Assembly: GCA_018894105.1 (NCBI GenBank)
Contig: CM032118.1
Coordinates: forward strand, 33,956,690-34,020,689
Direction: 5' to 3'
Source of the DNA: Jacaranda mimosifolia
Taxonomy: Eukaryota > Streptophyta > Magnoliopsida > Lamiales > Bignoniaceae
Length of the DNA stretch: 64,000 nt
Shown here piece after piece: positions 11,191 to 21,612 of this stretch. The notes beneath the pieces are model-generated. The model was not told the DNA's origin. It saw nothing but the letters and a program-made list of their open reading frames with translations, and ran no database searches. The position numbers and the translations under genes are program-made. Positions within the stretch are counted from its first letter, which is position 1, and each line of letters starts with the position of its first letter.

Positions 11191-11445
11191 AGATTGAAGG
11201 AGGAGTTGGGGCTTCTCGAATTGGAGTTGTTCAAGTTCAGAAGTGCGCTCTTCAAGGGAAGAGGTGAGTTCTGAGTACTGCCGCTGAAGGGAGGCGTACA
11301 TTGCAGATAGAAGCGGTGTCAGCTCCGCCTTGATCGTTTCGAGTTGACCGTAGAGTTTCTGGATAAATGCTTCTGTCTTCTCCGCCACCAAACCCACGTC
11401 ATCTGAGCACCACTGGAATTTTTCCTCCCATGTAAACATCTCCAT
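11191..11445 (-). pseudogene. NUA/TPR nuclear-pore anchor fragment, exon 1
   Basis: An ATG at 11445 opens 85 codons that end exactly at a consensus donor (TCT|GTAAGT at 11190-11185). The product starts MEMFTWEEKFQWCSDDVG, continues VAEKTEAFIQKLYGQLETIK and ends in a coiled-coil-like Glu/Leu/Gln stretch (SSLEERTSELEQLQFEKPQ). Position, length and pattern agree with exon 1 of plant NUA, whose protein begins with an acidic patch, then VAERADEFIRK-IYAELD, then a long coiled coil. NUA/Tpr anchors the nuclear basket and affects mRNA export and SUMO homeostasis. This exon is intact with a plausible 5' leader, but the next exon carries a stop. If transcribed it would give only a short truncated peptide. 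Confidence 0.7.
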
Positions 11446-11800
11446 CTCGTTCTTGTTCTATCTCATTCAAAATGCAAAACAGGGTTATCTTGAATGAAAA
11501 TCTACCATGCCCTAGTTATTTGTTAATTGTAGGAGCAAATGTTCTGTCTCTTTCTTTCTTCTGTCAAGAATTCTGGCTTCAATCGAGAACTACCAAACTC
11601 AATGAGAATCGTTGCAAATTCTAGTGAATTGTTGAAGAAAGGAAAGAACTGAGAGAGATGAAGAAACACTGAAGAAGACGAGGGGGTTGGGGTGGGAGAC
11701 GGAGAGAGAGAAGAAGAAAAAGACAAGCTGAGCATTTTTTTGACCGTTTTACAAATTTTGAAAAATAAGTGCCGTTCGGTTTTATTTTTCATTCTCATTT
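11446..11800 (-). promoter_or_regulatory. Presumed 5' leader and promoter of the NUA-like fragment
   Basis: The 350 bp before the ATG (read on the minus strand) have a composition typical of a plant 5' leader, rich in CTT/TCT tracts (11640-11735 appears as AGAAG/GAGAGA on the plus strand). This suggests the fragment includes genuine upstream sequence of its parent. No clear TATA box can be fixed. Confidence 0.3.
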
Positions 11801-12680
11801 TTTACTTTTATTATTTTCCAAATTTAAAATATAGTTAATAAAAGTAAATTTATATTTGTATAGATTTTTGAAAAAATAATTTTAAATAATAAAAAATTAT
11901 TAAAATAAGATTTGAGAATGAAACCGAAAGGTCATGCATTTAATTGAATTAAACCCCCGTCATAAACCAACAGCAGTTTGGAAATGTTTTCATTTTCCAT
12001 TTTGTCTTCAAGATTTTGAAAAATTAAAAAAATAATTATAATTTTGAAAATAAAAATATAATTATATTTAAATATTTTGTCTAAAAAAAATATTAGGATA
12101 TGTATGTAGTTCAAAATTTGTGTAATTTATATTTTTTATGTTTAAAAATATTTATATATTTTATTTTTTTAAAATGATAATGAATATTTTATGTTAATCA
12201 AATTTGAATTTAATTTATATGATAATAGAATAACAAAATTAATTTAAAATAAATTAAAAATAAAAATAAGAAATATTTTCAATAAAAATTATATTAATCA
12301 ATAATTTTTAATTTTTAATTGCTATCGAAAATAAAAAGAGGATATGAAAATAAAAACAAAAGAACACTAAATTTGAGCCAGAGAAAATGCTAGAAAGCGT
12401 ACCTAAGCCTATCAATGAAGGGCAACTTTCAATTTAAATCCATGTTCAAAATATACTCAATATTAAAATTTTATATTGCCCCTTTATTGATGATAACATT
12501 TGGGTTGTTTTTGTCAATGTGTGAGATGCTCATATTGCCCCCCCAAGAAAATGAAGCCTGCCCAAAATGTCGTCATTCTCTCAATCTTTTTTCCTTTTTT
12601 TGATTGGTCTCTCAATCAATTAATCAATATACATATATATATATATACATATCAATATTATAGTTAAAAATATAATTATA
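11800..12680. other. AT-rich sequence, nothing recognised
   Basis: Short A/T-rich non-coding DNA with no coding signal, no tRNA-like structure and no terminal repeats that I can pair. A short TATATATA run lies near 12635. Confidence 0.4.
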
Positions 12681-12684
12681 TATT

Positions 12685-12815
12685 ATTTTAATTTCATGTG
12701 AAAGTGAATTTATATTCTCAATATGCTAGATGGTATAAAATTGAAAACTTTTTCATAAATTCATAATATATGAATGTCAAAGATAACAAAAAGTTATGCT
12801 TTTCACAATTGATAT
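12685..12815. repeat. Dispersed AT-rich repeat, copy 1
   Basis: This stretch resembles 47245-47365 in the same orientation. Both contain GTGAATTTA, then TATAAAATT, then TCATAATATATRAAT, then AAAGATAAY, then GTTRTGCTT in the same order and spacing. The parent element is unknown. Confidence 0.4.
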
Positions 12816-13089
12816 GAGATAGCCTAACAGACCCAGTCCAATAACTGTCAACCAGATAAAAGATGCGATGTGAAACAACCCAGTTACCTGTTAGGTCCAA
12901 CTAGTTGTAGGCTGACCATGTTATCCACCGTTACGAGCATCAGCAGTCACTGCAGTCGATTGAATCATGGTCAACCTCTATTGAGGATGTTTGTTCGGCA
13001 CCCAGTGGGGAAAATACTTGAATACAACAAAATACCATTCAGTTGACCAGAGTCTATATGAATGTCTCACAGACAGATACTTATATTGA

Positions 13090-13540
13090 TAAGTGAGGTC
13101 GAACATACGAGACCGTCTCTCTGCCGCATTAAATGCTCAAGCAGGCAGTGTGCTTCCTCATTAATGGCGCATGCCCCCACCAGTACCACCTACTCTACCA
13201 TACCTAGCTAGTGCGTGCTTTCAGTGTACCACCTTATCCTGGGAAGTCGGAAATGTCGCCACTTGGAACAGTATAAAAATTGGAAAAGACTTAAAGGTCC
13301 TAAAGCAAGGACAAAAGCTCTTTCTGTGCAACAGGGGCATCAGGGACATATCAATTATACCGGGAAGGCTATAAATAGCCCATTCTCAACCCTCAGTAAG
13401 GTATGCTTATTATTATATAAAGCGCCCACTCTGTTACTCTGTCTTCTAGTCGATTATACTAACCTAAGCGTTGAAGTGCCTTAGCCGAATGCTCCTCGGC
13501 AAGCCTGGCGTTTGCTATTAGTTGCTAATTATACCACATA
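13090..13540 (+). mobile_element. Diverged solo or truncated Tat-type Gypsy LTR
   Basis: This segment follows the LTRs of the Gypsy element at 15348-26064 block by block: CTGCCGCATTAAATGC, then CATTAATGGCGCATGCCC, then GTGTACCACCTT, then a TATA box (CTATAAATAGCC near 13370), then CTCAACCCTCAGTAAGGTATGC, then CTAAGCG, CCTTAGCCGAATGCTC and CTCGGCAAGCCTGGCGTTT. Spacing is similar but identity is far below that between the two LTRs of the nearby element, so this is an older or different subfamily. No primer-binding site or gag follows. The left boundary may extend to about 12890. Confidence 0.65.
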
Positions 13541-14320
13541 AGAGCGCACTTATTAAGGATGGTGCGGAATACCTTATAATAAGCAGCCTCACTTACTTAA
13601 AAAGAGCTCCATTAGTGCCAAAAGGTTGTCCAGATGCTCCTAAAGGTCAGTCGTACCATCAAACTCCTGTATGTTGGCATTCTTCATACCTATGGGGGTT
13701 GACTTCACCAGGATGGATAGATAAGAAAGGTTGTATCTTGAGAGAGCGATGACCAAGGCAAGGTACTCGCTTTTTGCTCTTCCTGGGCGCTAGGGTATGA
13801 CTGAGTAAGTCAGATTTTCCCTTGCAGGGGCAATCGCCATAACTGGTTAGCTCAAAGGGAAGACTGCACATCCATATATTGAGCTAGAAGAGGGACAATG
13901 CCTTGTCCTTCATTCTTCATTCTTTCTGTCCCCATTCTTGCTTCATGGTGCCACTTGAGTGCTGGATCTCAAGCTCTAAATCTCATATGTATTCTTAACA
14001 TTCCTTGCTTCAAAAGGGTGTTTCTACAAACGACACCAAGATGATTCTGTAAAGAAATGTAGTAAGGTCCTTTTCCAAAAATTAGCTAATTGAATTAGGC
14101 TTCTGCTTATGGAACATGCTTGCGTAGATTTAAAGCTTGAGTTTTTTTATAAATGATTAAATGCCCTTTTTGGTTTTGAAAACTTAGGATTGGGTGCCCA
14201 TCTTGGTGAACTTAATTTGTTAGGTTTATTGAACCTTTTTCCTATTTATTTATGTAGGTAGTAAGACTTTTTTACTCTTTGAATCTTATTTTCCACATCA
14301 AATAGGTATAGGAAGCATGG
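13541..14320. other. Low-repeat sequence with no assignable gene
   Basis: Composition is more balanced than elsewhere and short reading frames occur on both strands (for example 13522-13752 plus), but none shows a recognisable domain. It may be leftover internal sequence of the element whose LTR lies at 13.1-13.5 kb. Confidence 0.3.
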
Positions 14321-15347
14321 TCCATTCATCATCACCCAACAAGATAAGTTTACTATATTCCATACCTTGAAAAATTAAGGATAAGATCAATTAATGTGCT
14401 CTTATAAAAACAAAGACTAGAGATAGAGTGGAAATTGAAGATCTATTTGAAATGACATATCAGAATGATATAGCATCACATGTTGATACAATAACTCATG
14501 ATGGGTTTGTGGATGGCTTGATATATTGTACCCATCCTTTAAAGATGTGGATGAGTTAGATGTACAACATATTGATGTTGCCGGTAGTAATGATGATGAG
14601 GATAAATTTGATAAAGAACTAATGAATCTGCCAACTTTTATGAAGATTGAAGTACATTGTTGGTATGCATTTTAATCTTATTTTGATATAATTTGATTCA
14701 TATTAAAATCTATTTGCTGATGTTGAATGTTTTAATTGCAAAATATAGTTTATTATACTATTATTGCAATGTACTGATTTTTTATTTTTAATTTTTACTA
14801 ATGGGTTGACCCATCAAGCAGCTGACCCCACACTACCTAACATGTAGGGGTACCAGTCGAGGTGAGTCCATTCATCGAGTTGGAGCACCTCTCAAACTCG
14901 ATCTCCTAGTGATCACCCTCAACTCATGATCAGCCCCACCACCTTTAACCTCTCCATAAATGGAGGCATTTATCATTATGCTTACCAAATGCCTTCCTTT
15001 CCTACCACATTTATCCTCATCCTCTTCATTTTCATTACCATCAACCTCTTTTGCTGCTGTGAGGTCATCCACTTTACCCCCCACAACAACATTCCTCTCA
15101 CACCATGTCCCAACTTTCTCATTACATTAACATTCGTCCTCACCATCTTCATCACCATTAGGATCTAAACCATCCATCACTGATCACTGTAGATAGTGCA
15201 TCTACTGGCCAGACTATGTGGGAGAGAGGATTAGCATCCCCATTCTAAAGTTATGATAAGGTATACTATGTCTTGAGGGATGTAGTGGGTTGGTAAAAAT
15301 TTAAATTATAATGTATAATGTTGTATTTTTTATTTCATCATACGTAT
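14321..15347. mobile_element. Possible CACTA-like remnant left of the Gypsy insertion
   Basis: Short coding-like patches occur on the plus strand (near 14430-14560, reading DLFEMTYQNDIASHVDT), but stops break every frame. The region continues beyond the Gypsy element to a CACTA-type terminus at 27476, so it may be the other part of one interrupted transposon. I see no matching left terminus, so the assignment is weak. Confidence 0.25.
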
Positions 15348-16021
15348 TGATATAGGATGGCCCACAGTAGCCCAAATCAGCGAGGCCCAACACCCAGTCA
15401 ACGGCCTAGGACCTAAGCGACTTGTCGACCCTGTTCGACCAATCCACAAGGCGCTCCATGGCCCTTGGAGCCGCTCGACCATTATCTACCCCTCTTATCG
15501 TCGATTCTCAAGTCGAGCCCTGCACAGTACTCTGCCACCGCATTAAATGCATTGACTGGCAGCACGCCTCCGCATTAATGGCGCATGCCCTCCCCTCACC
15601 GTCTGACACAGCAGATGCCGCAACAGTGTACCATCTTGTCCTACAGCACAAAAGGACATCCAGCTGGCAATATTAAAACGGGAAAATTGACCAATTACCC
15701 CTGGTAGGAAGCTGGAGGTCCCTGGGGTAAGCCAAGGGCTTCCCTGATATTTCCTACAAGGGGGAGAATATAAAAACCCCTCAACCTTACCTCTCACAGG
15801 TATGCACTCATACACTCAAAAGCCCATATATTCCGCTGCTCGATTAAAGAGATCAAATATACTGACTTGAGCGTCGGAAGGCCTAAGCCGAGGGTCACTC
15901 GGCTAGCCTAACGTTTACTGTGATTGCAGGATTCCAATCCCAAATAAATCCAGAAGATCAATACACCAGATTGTGATTCATACCCGGATCCATATCCGTC
16001 ATCGAAATCGAACCCTTATAA
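15348..16021 (+). repeat. 5' LTR of the Tat-type Gypsy element
   Basis: It begins TGATATAGGATGGCCCACAG and is taken to end at ATAA (16018-16021), aligned with ATCA at the end of the 3' LTR; the original end was presumably ATCA. A TATA box (TATAAAA, 15769-15775) marks the U3 promoter. The primer-binding site follows after two bases. Confidence 0.92.
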
Positions 16022-16023
16022 TT

Positions 16024-16041
16024 TGGCGCCGTCTGTGGGAA
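16024..16041 (+). promoter_or_regulatory. Primer-binding site (tRNA complement)
   Basis: TGGCGCCGTCTGTGGGAA begins two bases after the 5' LTR. It starts with TGG, complementary to the CCA end of a tRNA, and resembles primer-binding sites of many plant Tat/Gypsy elements. I do not assign the exact tRNA. Confidence 0.85.
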
Positions 16042-16062
16042 ACAAGGAATCCTCTATCGAAA

Positions 16063-17904
16063 ATGGTGAACACTACGCGAGCCCTATTAGGGAGGGAAGA
16101 GAACCGGAGATCTAGCTCTTCCGCTCCCCGCCAGAACCAAGGACAAGACGAGCAAGCACCCAGTATGCAGCCGGAACCTATATTCACTCTCACAATACCT
16201 CAGCTGATGCAACTCATCAGCGAGCAAATCTCAGCACAGATTTCTGCCCAGCTTTCGGCCGCACTAAATAGACATGCTGTGCAACCAGGGTCGGTGGCCA
16301 GTGCCACATCTCAGTCAGCAGGCCCGAAAAAGGCACGACCAGAAGAGTACGCACAGATACCGGAGTCCTTTAGACGTCCATCCCGGAGAGAAGGAAGCCC
16401 GGGCCATTTTCCAAGGGAGGCAGCCCGCCCACCGCCGAGGGAGGAGGTAGCAGACTCCGTAGACCACGACGTTCGGCCCCTTTGAGCCCCGCAGCGCGAT
16501 AGGGCCGGGCGTTCCAGAGTCAGACAAAACCAGGACCAGCAAGAGTGGGAAGAAGTCTCTTACCAGGTGCAACAGCTGAATAAGCGCCTGGAGGAACTTT
16601 CGAAGAGGAATGCTGATAGGACCATGCAACCAGAGATGCCTTCAAGATTCCGGAGGGAACGCGACTCCCCTTTTGTCCAGGAAATCATCGATGAGCGCAT
16701 TGCCATTGATGCGAAGATCCCCACCGGGCTCCCGAGGTATGACGATTCCACGGACCCAAATGAGCATCTGATGCAATTTGAGCATATGATGCAGTTGCAT
16801 GGGCACAACGAGTATATACATGCAAAGATGCTCGTGACCACTTTCCAGGGCATGGCCCTAGACTGGTTCGTGAAGTTGGAACCGGCATCCATCTTCTCAT
16901 ACGACCAGTTATGTGACAAGTTTTTTCACCAGTTCGCCAGCAGGAGGAAGGCGAAGCTACCGCACACCCACCTGCACACAGTAAAGCAGGCTGAGGGCGA
17001 GTCTTTATGGGACTTCTTCACCAGGTTCAACACTAAGGTGTTGAAGATAGACAGCCCCAGGATAGAATTTTTGATCGATGTGCTATTTCTGGGACTAAAG
17101 CACAAGGAATGCGCCAATACTTTGGTCCGCGCGCAGCCAAGAACGATGGAGGAGCTCCTCGACCTCGCCGAGAGGTACATGACCCAGGAGGAGATGAACA
17201 AAATGAAATATGGCAGCATGAAGGCCGATAAGAGAAAAGGCAAGGAGAAAGAGGAGAAGCAGAATAGGGAGGGGCGCCGCTCCCCAATCAAATGTTTCCA
17301 TGACTACACCCCACTCTCCATGCCAAGGAAGGAAGTACTCTTCGCCATACAACATGATAACCTGCTTAAAAAGCCTCAAAAAATCACAGAAACTGAGGTT
17401 ATGAAGAAGTCCGGAAAGTACTGCCATTTTCACAAGCAAAAAGGGCATGACACCGAGGACTGCTTCAATTTTAAGGATGAGATAGAGAGGCTGATTAGGC
17501 AGGGGCATTTGAAAAAGTTTGTTGAAGAGAGAGGTCGACGAGAGGAGGGGGCGACCGACCGAACTCCCCGTAGAGAAAGGCCGATCAGCCCGCAACGGAA
17601 GGACAAGGGAAAGAAACCAGCCCGAGAAACCCACCCGCCCATTAGAGGTGTCATCGACACAATTACCGGGGGGCCTGCAGGAGGAGACTCCCGAAACGCA
17701 AGGAAGCAAACCCAGAGGCAACTTGACTCGACCAAACCTTCTAAGGTCGAAACAGTGTTCCAGTTGACAACCAGCACCGAGCCGATCTCGTTCACCGATG
17801 CAGACTTAGACCACCTCGTGGGTCAGGCCACTGACCGGCAGCTCGACAAACATCATATTCCTATCGACCTTGAACAGAATGAACCTGGGCAAACTGAAAT
17901 TTGA
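16063..17904 (+). pseudogene. gag: gag of the Tat-type element
   Basis: The frame opens at the first ATG after the primer-binding site (MVNTTRALLGREENRRSSS). A single TGA at 16483 interrupts it, after which the same frame stays open to 17904. The N-terminal part is Gln/Ser-rich. The retrotransposon gag capsid domain follows (about 16720-17200; PTGLPRYDDSTDPNEHLMQF, then FQGMALDWFVKL and FHQFASRRKAKLPHTHLHTV). A zinc-knuckle-like motif, CHFHKQKGHDTEDC, lies at 17421-17463, followed by DEIERLIRQGHLKKFVEE, a Tat-group signature. The product would form the virus-like particle and package element RNA. The stop looks like a CGA-to-TGA change. The 3' end carries the first remnant of the protease in a frame that then shifts. 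Confidence 0.85.
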
Positions 17905-18226
17905 TCCAGTCAGGACTCCCCTAGTTGGATTCGGAGGATCAGAGATTATACCAGAAGGGTCGATTAGCCTATCCACTACATTCGGGCAGGGACATCGCAG
18001 CCGAACTTTGATGATCAACTACTTAGTGGTTGATGCCCTCTTTGCTTACAATGCCATTGTTGGTCGACCAGCCCTGAATGACTTCAGAGCCATCGCATCC
18101 ACATACCACATGAAAATAAAGTTCCCGACCCCCGCGGGAGTTGGTGAGCTTTTATACAACATCAAAGATGCCTGGCGTTGTTACACAATCTCCGTGGATT
18201 CCAGCGGGCAGAAAAATAGACCATAA
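17800..18226 (+). pseudogene. Protease region of pol, active-site part damaged
   Basis: The plus-1-shifted frame from about 17880 encodes TPLVGFGGSEIIPEGSISL and YNAIVGRPALNDFRAIAST, the flap and C-terminal parts of the retropepsin-like aspartic protease of Tat elements. The catalytic Asp-Thr/Ser-Gly motif expected just upstream (about 17820-17860) is not intact: its neighbourhood can be seen only by changing frames, and roughly twenty residues before it appear to be missing. The protease cleaves the Gag-Pol polyprotein, so this copy could not mature its own products. The frame ends at TAA (18224), which looks like a CAA-to-TAA change, and continues in the same frame into reverse transcriptase. 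Confidence 0.75.
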
Positions 18227-19245
18227 TTGAAGGCCTCGGGGGACGCCCTTGTAGCGAAACCTGAGGAGGGACCTTCATCGAAAAAGAGGAAGTTGGAGGA
18301 CGCCAGGGTCGAGCCAACGGGAGAATTCAAAACAATTGAGCTCGAGCCAGGGAACCCCGACAAGACAACAAGGATCGAAGCTGATATGAGGGATCGACTG
18401 GAATGCCTTATGGTCGACTTCCTCCGACGCAATATCGACATCTTCGCATGGAAAGCTGCCGATCTGCAGGGCATCGACCCCGACATCATTGTCCACAGGC
18501 TCAACGTAGACCCTGCCCACAAGCCAATCCGACAGAAGAAGAGAACTTTCAATGCCGAGCAGACACAGATCATCGAGGAAGAGGTTGGCAAACTTCTAGA
18601 GGCTGGTTATATTGTTGAAATCCAATATCCTTCTTAGCTTTGTAATGTAGTCCTTCTTCCCAAGAACGAGGGAAAATGGAGGATGTGTAATGATTTCACA
18701 TATTTGAATAAAGCATGTCCTAAGGATCCTTACCCCTTGCCTCGTATTGATTTACTTGTTGACTCCACGGCTGGTTGCGAATTGCTTAGCATGATGGATT
18801 CATTTCAAGGTTACTACCAAATATTCATGGCACCTAAGGACAGGGATAAAACTGCTTTTGTTGTCCCCAATGGGGTATATTGCTTTTTGGTCATGCCGTT
18901 TGGACTTAAGAATGCTGGCACAACTTACCAAAGATTAGTTAACTTCATGTTCAAGAATGAAATTGGGAAATCAATGGAGGTTTACGTCGATGACATGATT
19001 GTGAAAATAAAGAAAGCAGAAAGCCACTTGGTTGACCTGAGCCACACATTTTCCATTCTGAGAGCTTTTGGTATGAAGCTCAATCCTAACAAATGCACAT
19101 TCGGGGTTCGAGGAGGAAAATTCCTGGGATATATGGTCAGTCAGAGAGGTATCGAGGCCAACCCACAGAAAGTTCAAGCAGTTCTAGACATTTTTCCACC
19201 GCGCACCGTTCGAGAAGTTCAACGCCTTATGGGCAAATTATTGCT
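18227..19245 (+). pseudogene. Reverse transcriptase domain of pol
   Basis: After a Lys/Glu-rich linker the frame reads FLRRNIDIFAWKAADLQGID and then the RT fingers and palm (DPYPLPRIDLLVDSTAG, FQGYYQIFMAPKDRDKTAF, MPFGLKNAGTTYQRL). The catalytic YVDD box lies at about 18983-18994 and is intact. A TAG at 18635 replaces the usual Trp just before the LCNVVLLPK segment. The frame is lost near 19240, where the last readable residues (REVQRLMGK) should run into the connection domain. The enzyme copies the RNA genome into cDNA in the particle. All catalytic Asp residues I can see are kept, so the lesions are stop and frameshift changes, not active-site loss. Confidence 0.9.
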
Positions 19246-19770
19246 TTGGGCAGGTTCATAGCTAGGCTGGCAGACAAGAGCCTACATTTATTCAAAATCT
19301 TGAGAAACACAAAGAAATCAGGATTCAAGTGGGACGAACACTGTGACCAAGCTTTGATCGACCTCAAGCAACACCTCTCTTCACCACCTCTCATCGCCAA
19401 GCCTGAGCTCGGGGAAATCTTACAGTTATATCTGGCGGTCTCTTCAGCTTCAATCAGTTCAGTGTTAACAACGATGAGAGCTGGAAACCCTTGTCCAGTT
19501 TACTACTGCAGCAAGGCCCTTCAGGGGCCCGAACATAACTATTTGGAGAAGTTCGCCTTGGCCCTAGTCACGTTAGCAAGAAAACCGCGGCCCTATTTCC
19601 AATCCCATACAATTGTGGTACTAACGAACCAGCCGCTAAAGCAGGTGTTGTCGAAACTAGACACTTCGGGTCGACTCACGAAATGGGCTATCGAACTAGG
19701 AGAATTCGACATCCAATTCCAAACCCGAGCAGCAATAAAAGCGCAAGTGCTGGCGGACTTCATCCTCGAG
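19240..19770 (+). pseudogene. RNase H domain adjoining reverse transcriptase
   Basis: After the frameshift the frame continues with ALGRFIARLADKSLHLFKIL, SGFKWDEHCDQALIDLKQHL and YYCSKALQGPEHNYLEKFAL, then WAIELGEFDIQFQTRAAIKA and QVLADFI, the connection and RNase H of a Gypsy-type polymerase. It would degrade the RNA strand during cDNA synthesis. In Tat elements this first RNase H is usually degenerate and complemented by a second one, which follows here. The frame stays open from about 19240 to 19873. Confidence 0.8.
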
Positions 19771-19799
19771 AGAGTCGATCTCCCGGTTCAAGAGATGGA

Positions 19800-20165
19800 A
19801 GACGCACCTTGGTGGACCCTACATGTTGACGGGTCCGCGACATCTACTGGAGGAGGAATAGGCGTATCCCTCTGATCCCCGCTGCTCGAAGACTACGATT
19901 TTGCAGTAAAACTCGACTTCCCAGTCACTAATAATGAAGCTGAATATGAGGCACTTATTGCAGGAATGCGCATGGCCATAGACTGTGGGGTCGAAAGGAT
20001 AGCGGCCTTTACTGATTCACAGTTGGTCACGGAGCAGGTCGAGGGAAACTTCGACGCGAGAGAAAATAAAATGGCACAATATCTTGCGGAAGTCCGGCAG
20101 CTACGGCAGAGGTTCTGAGATTTTTCATTAAGCTAAGTTCCCCGATCAGAAAACGCGCGAGCAGA
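19800..20165 (+). pseudogene. Second (archaeal-type) RNase H domain of the Tat lineage
   Basis: The sequence WWTLHVDGSATSTGGGIGV begins a second RNase H fold, followed across a TGA (19873) by DFPVTNNEAEYEALIAGMRM, FTDSQLVTEQVEGNFDAREN and VPRSENARADVFSKLAS. The acidic residues of the RNase H active site are present: Asp in HVDGSA, Glu in NEAEYEAL, Asp in FTDSQL and the final Asp in ARADVFSKL. Plant Tat elements are known to have gained this extra domain; its position between the first RNase H and integrase is the main reason for placing the element in that lineage. Three stops break it (19873 TGA, 20116 TGA, 20134 TAA), each explainable by a single C-to-T change. Confidence 0.85.
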
Positions 20166-20166
20166 C

Positions 20167-21527
20167 GTGTTTTCCAAGCTGGCAAGCTCGACGAAAGGCA
20201 CAAGAGAAAGAACCATAACATTTCTTATCGCCAACCAGCCTTGCATCTCGGCTGCCGGCCGGGGTTTGGTCGGGTGCCTCGAAGACGCAACACATTCTTG
20301 GCAGCACCCGATCAAGCTTTATTTGAGCCATGGTTCCTTACCCGATGATGAGAAGCAGGCTCGTAAACTAAAGGGCTTGGCGCCCAAATATGCACTGGAT
20401 GATCACGGACAGTTGTACAGAAGATCAATCGCAGGACCGCCGCTGAGATGTTTAAATCCCGAACAGGCAAAGAAAGTGCTGCAGGAAATACATGCAGGCA
20501 TCTGTGGAAACCACTCGGGAGGCCGATCCCTGGCACATAAGATCACACGATATGGGTATTTCTGGCCCACTTTATTGAAGGATTCTGTTGACTTTGCTAG
20601 GAAATGCCCATCTTGTCAGGTACATTCGAACATGCAACACCAACTAGCCGCACCCATGACAAATGTTGATATCGCTTGGCCATTCAATCAGTGGGGCATC
20701 GACATAGTCGACGCGCTCCCAAAGACCACCGGCCAGCGGAAGTTTATCATAGTGGCCATTGAGTACTTCACAAAATGGGTGGAAGCTAAAGCAGTCCCGA
20801 AGATCACTGATGCGGCCATCAAGAGTTTCATATGGAAGAATATTGTTTGCCGTTTCAGGCTGCCTAAAATCCTCATCTCAGATAACGGCACCCAATTCCA
20901 AAGCAAAAATATAAGAAGATGGTGCGAGACCTTAGACATTGCGCAGCATTTTACTTTAGTGGGAAATCCGCAAGCCAATGGACAGACCGAAGTGACCAAC
21001 ATGATGTCCTCGATCACATTAAGAGTTGAATAGCGGCAACGGGAACCAGCTGGGCGGACGACCTCCCGGGAGTCCTTTGGGCCTACAGAACCACCCCTCG
21101 AACAGCTACAGTTCAAAGCCCTTACAGCCTAGTCTATGGATCCGAAGCAGTGGTCCCGTCAGAACTAATCCAGCACATCGCTAGAGTGATCCACTATAAT
21201 CCAACAGCAAATACATCGGAGAGGGTACTGGACCTAATAACTATAGACGAGAAGCGCCTAGCGGCTTACAACAGAATGCAGAGGTACCGCTCAAAGATGG
21301 CGGACCGCTATAACAAATCGGTACGTCCGTGAAATTTCAAGGTGGGTGATCTCATCTTAAAGAAAATGGAAGTGTCAAGGCCCGTCAGCAAGCTTGACCC
21401 GAAGTGGGAAGGGCCGTACTCAGTCATCAAAGTGTCGAAACACAACGCCTATCGATTAGCGGATGTTGCAGGTCGTGAGCTGCCTCGACCGTGGAATGCG
21501 GTAAATCTAAAAAAGTTCTTTGTATGA
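20167..21527 (+). pseudogene. Integrase of the Tat-type element
   Basis: An HHCC zinc-binding domain is visible (HAGICGNHSGGRSLAHKI, then FARKCPSCQ), followed by the catalytic core with the expected D, D and E (WGIDIVDALPK, ILISDNGTQFQ, GNPQANGQTEVTN). A frameshift near 21031 moves the rest into another frame, where VLWAYRTTPRTATVQSPYSL is readable, then a C-terminal region with KVGDLILKKM and KLDPKWEGPYSVIKV up to a natural stop at 21525. A TGA at 21330 interrupts it. Integrase inserts the cDNA into host DNA. It has the standard Gypsy GPY/F-like C-terminus (WEGPYSV); no chromodomain is present, as expected for Tat. Confidence 0.88.
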
Positions 21528-21612
21528 GCTGTTCATTGGCATCTTTTGTATTGAGTAAAGAACAATCAAGTTCCATTATGATTAAAAGGCACGTGACGAC
21601 CGCAGCAAAACC

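Noticed and set aside
16926..17795. Long minus-strand frames opposite gag
   Set aside because: They are shadows of the gag coding strand in GC-richer DNA; composition explains them.
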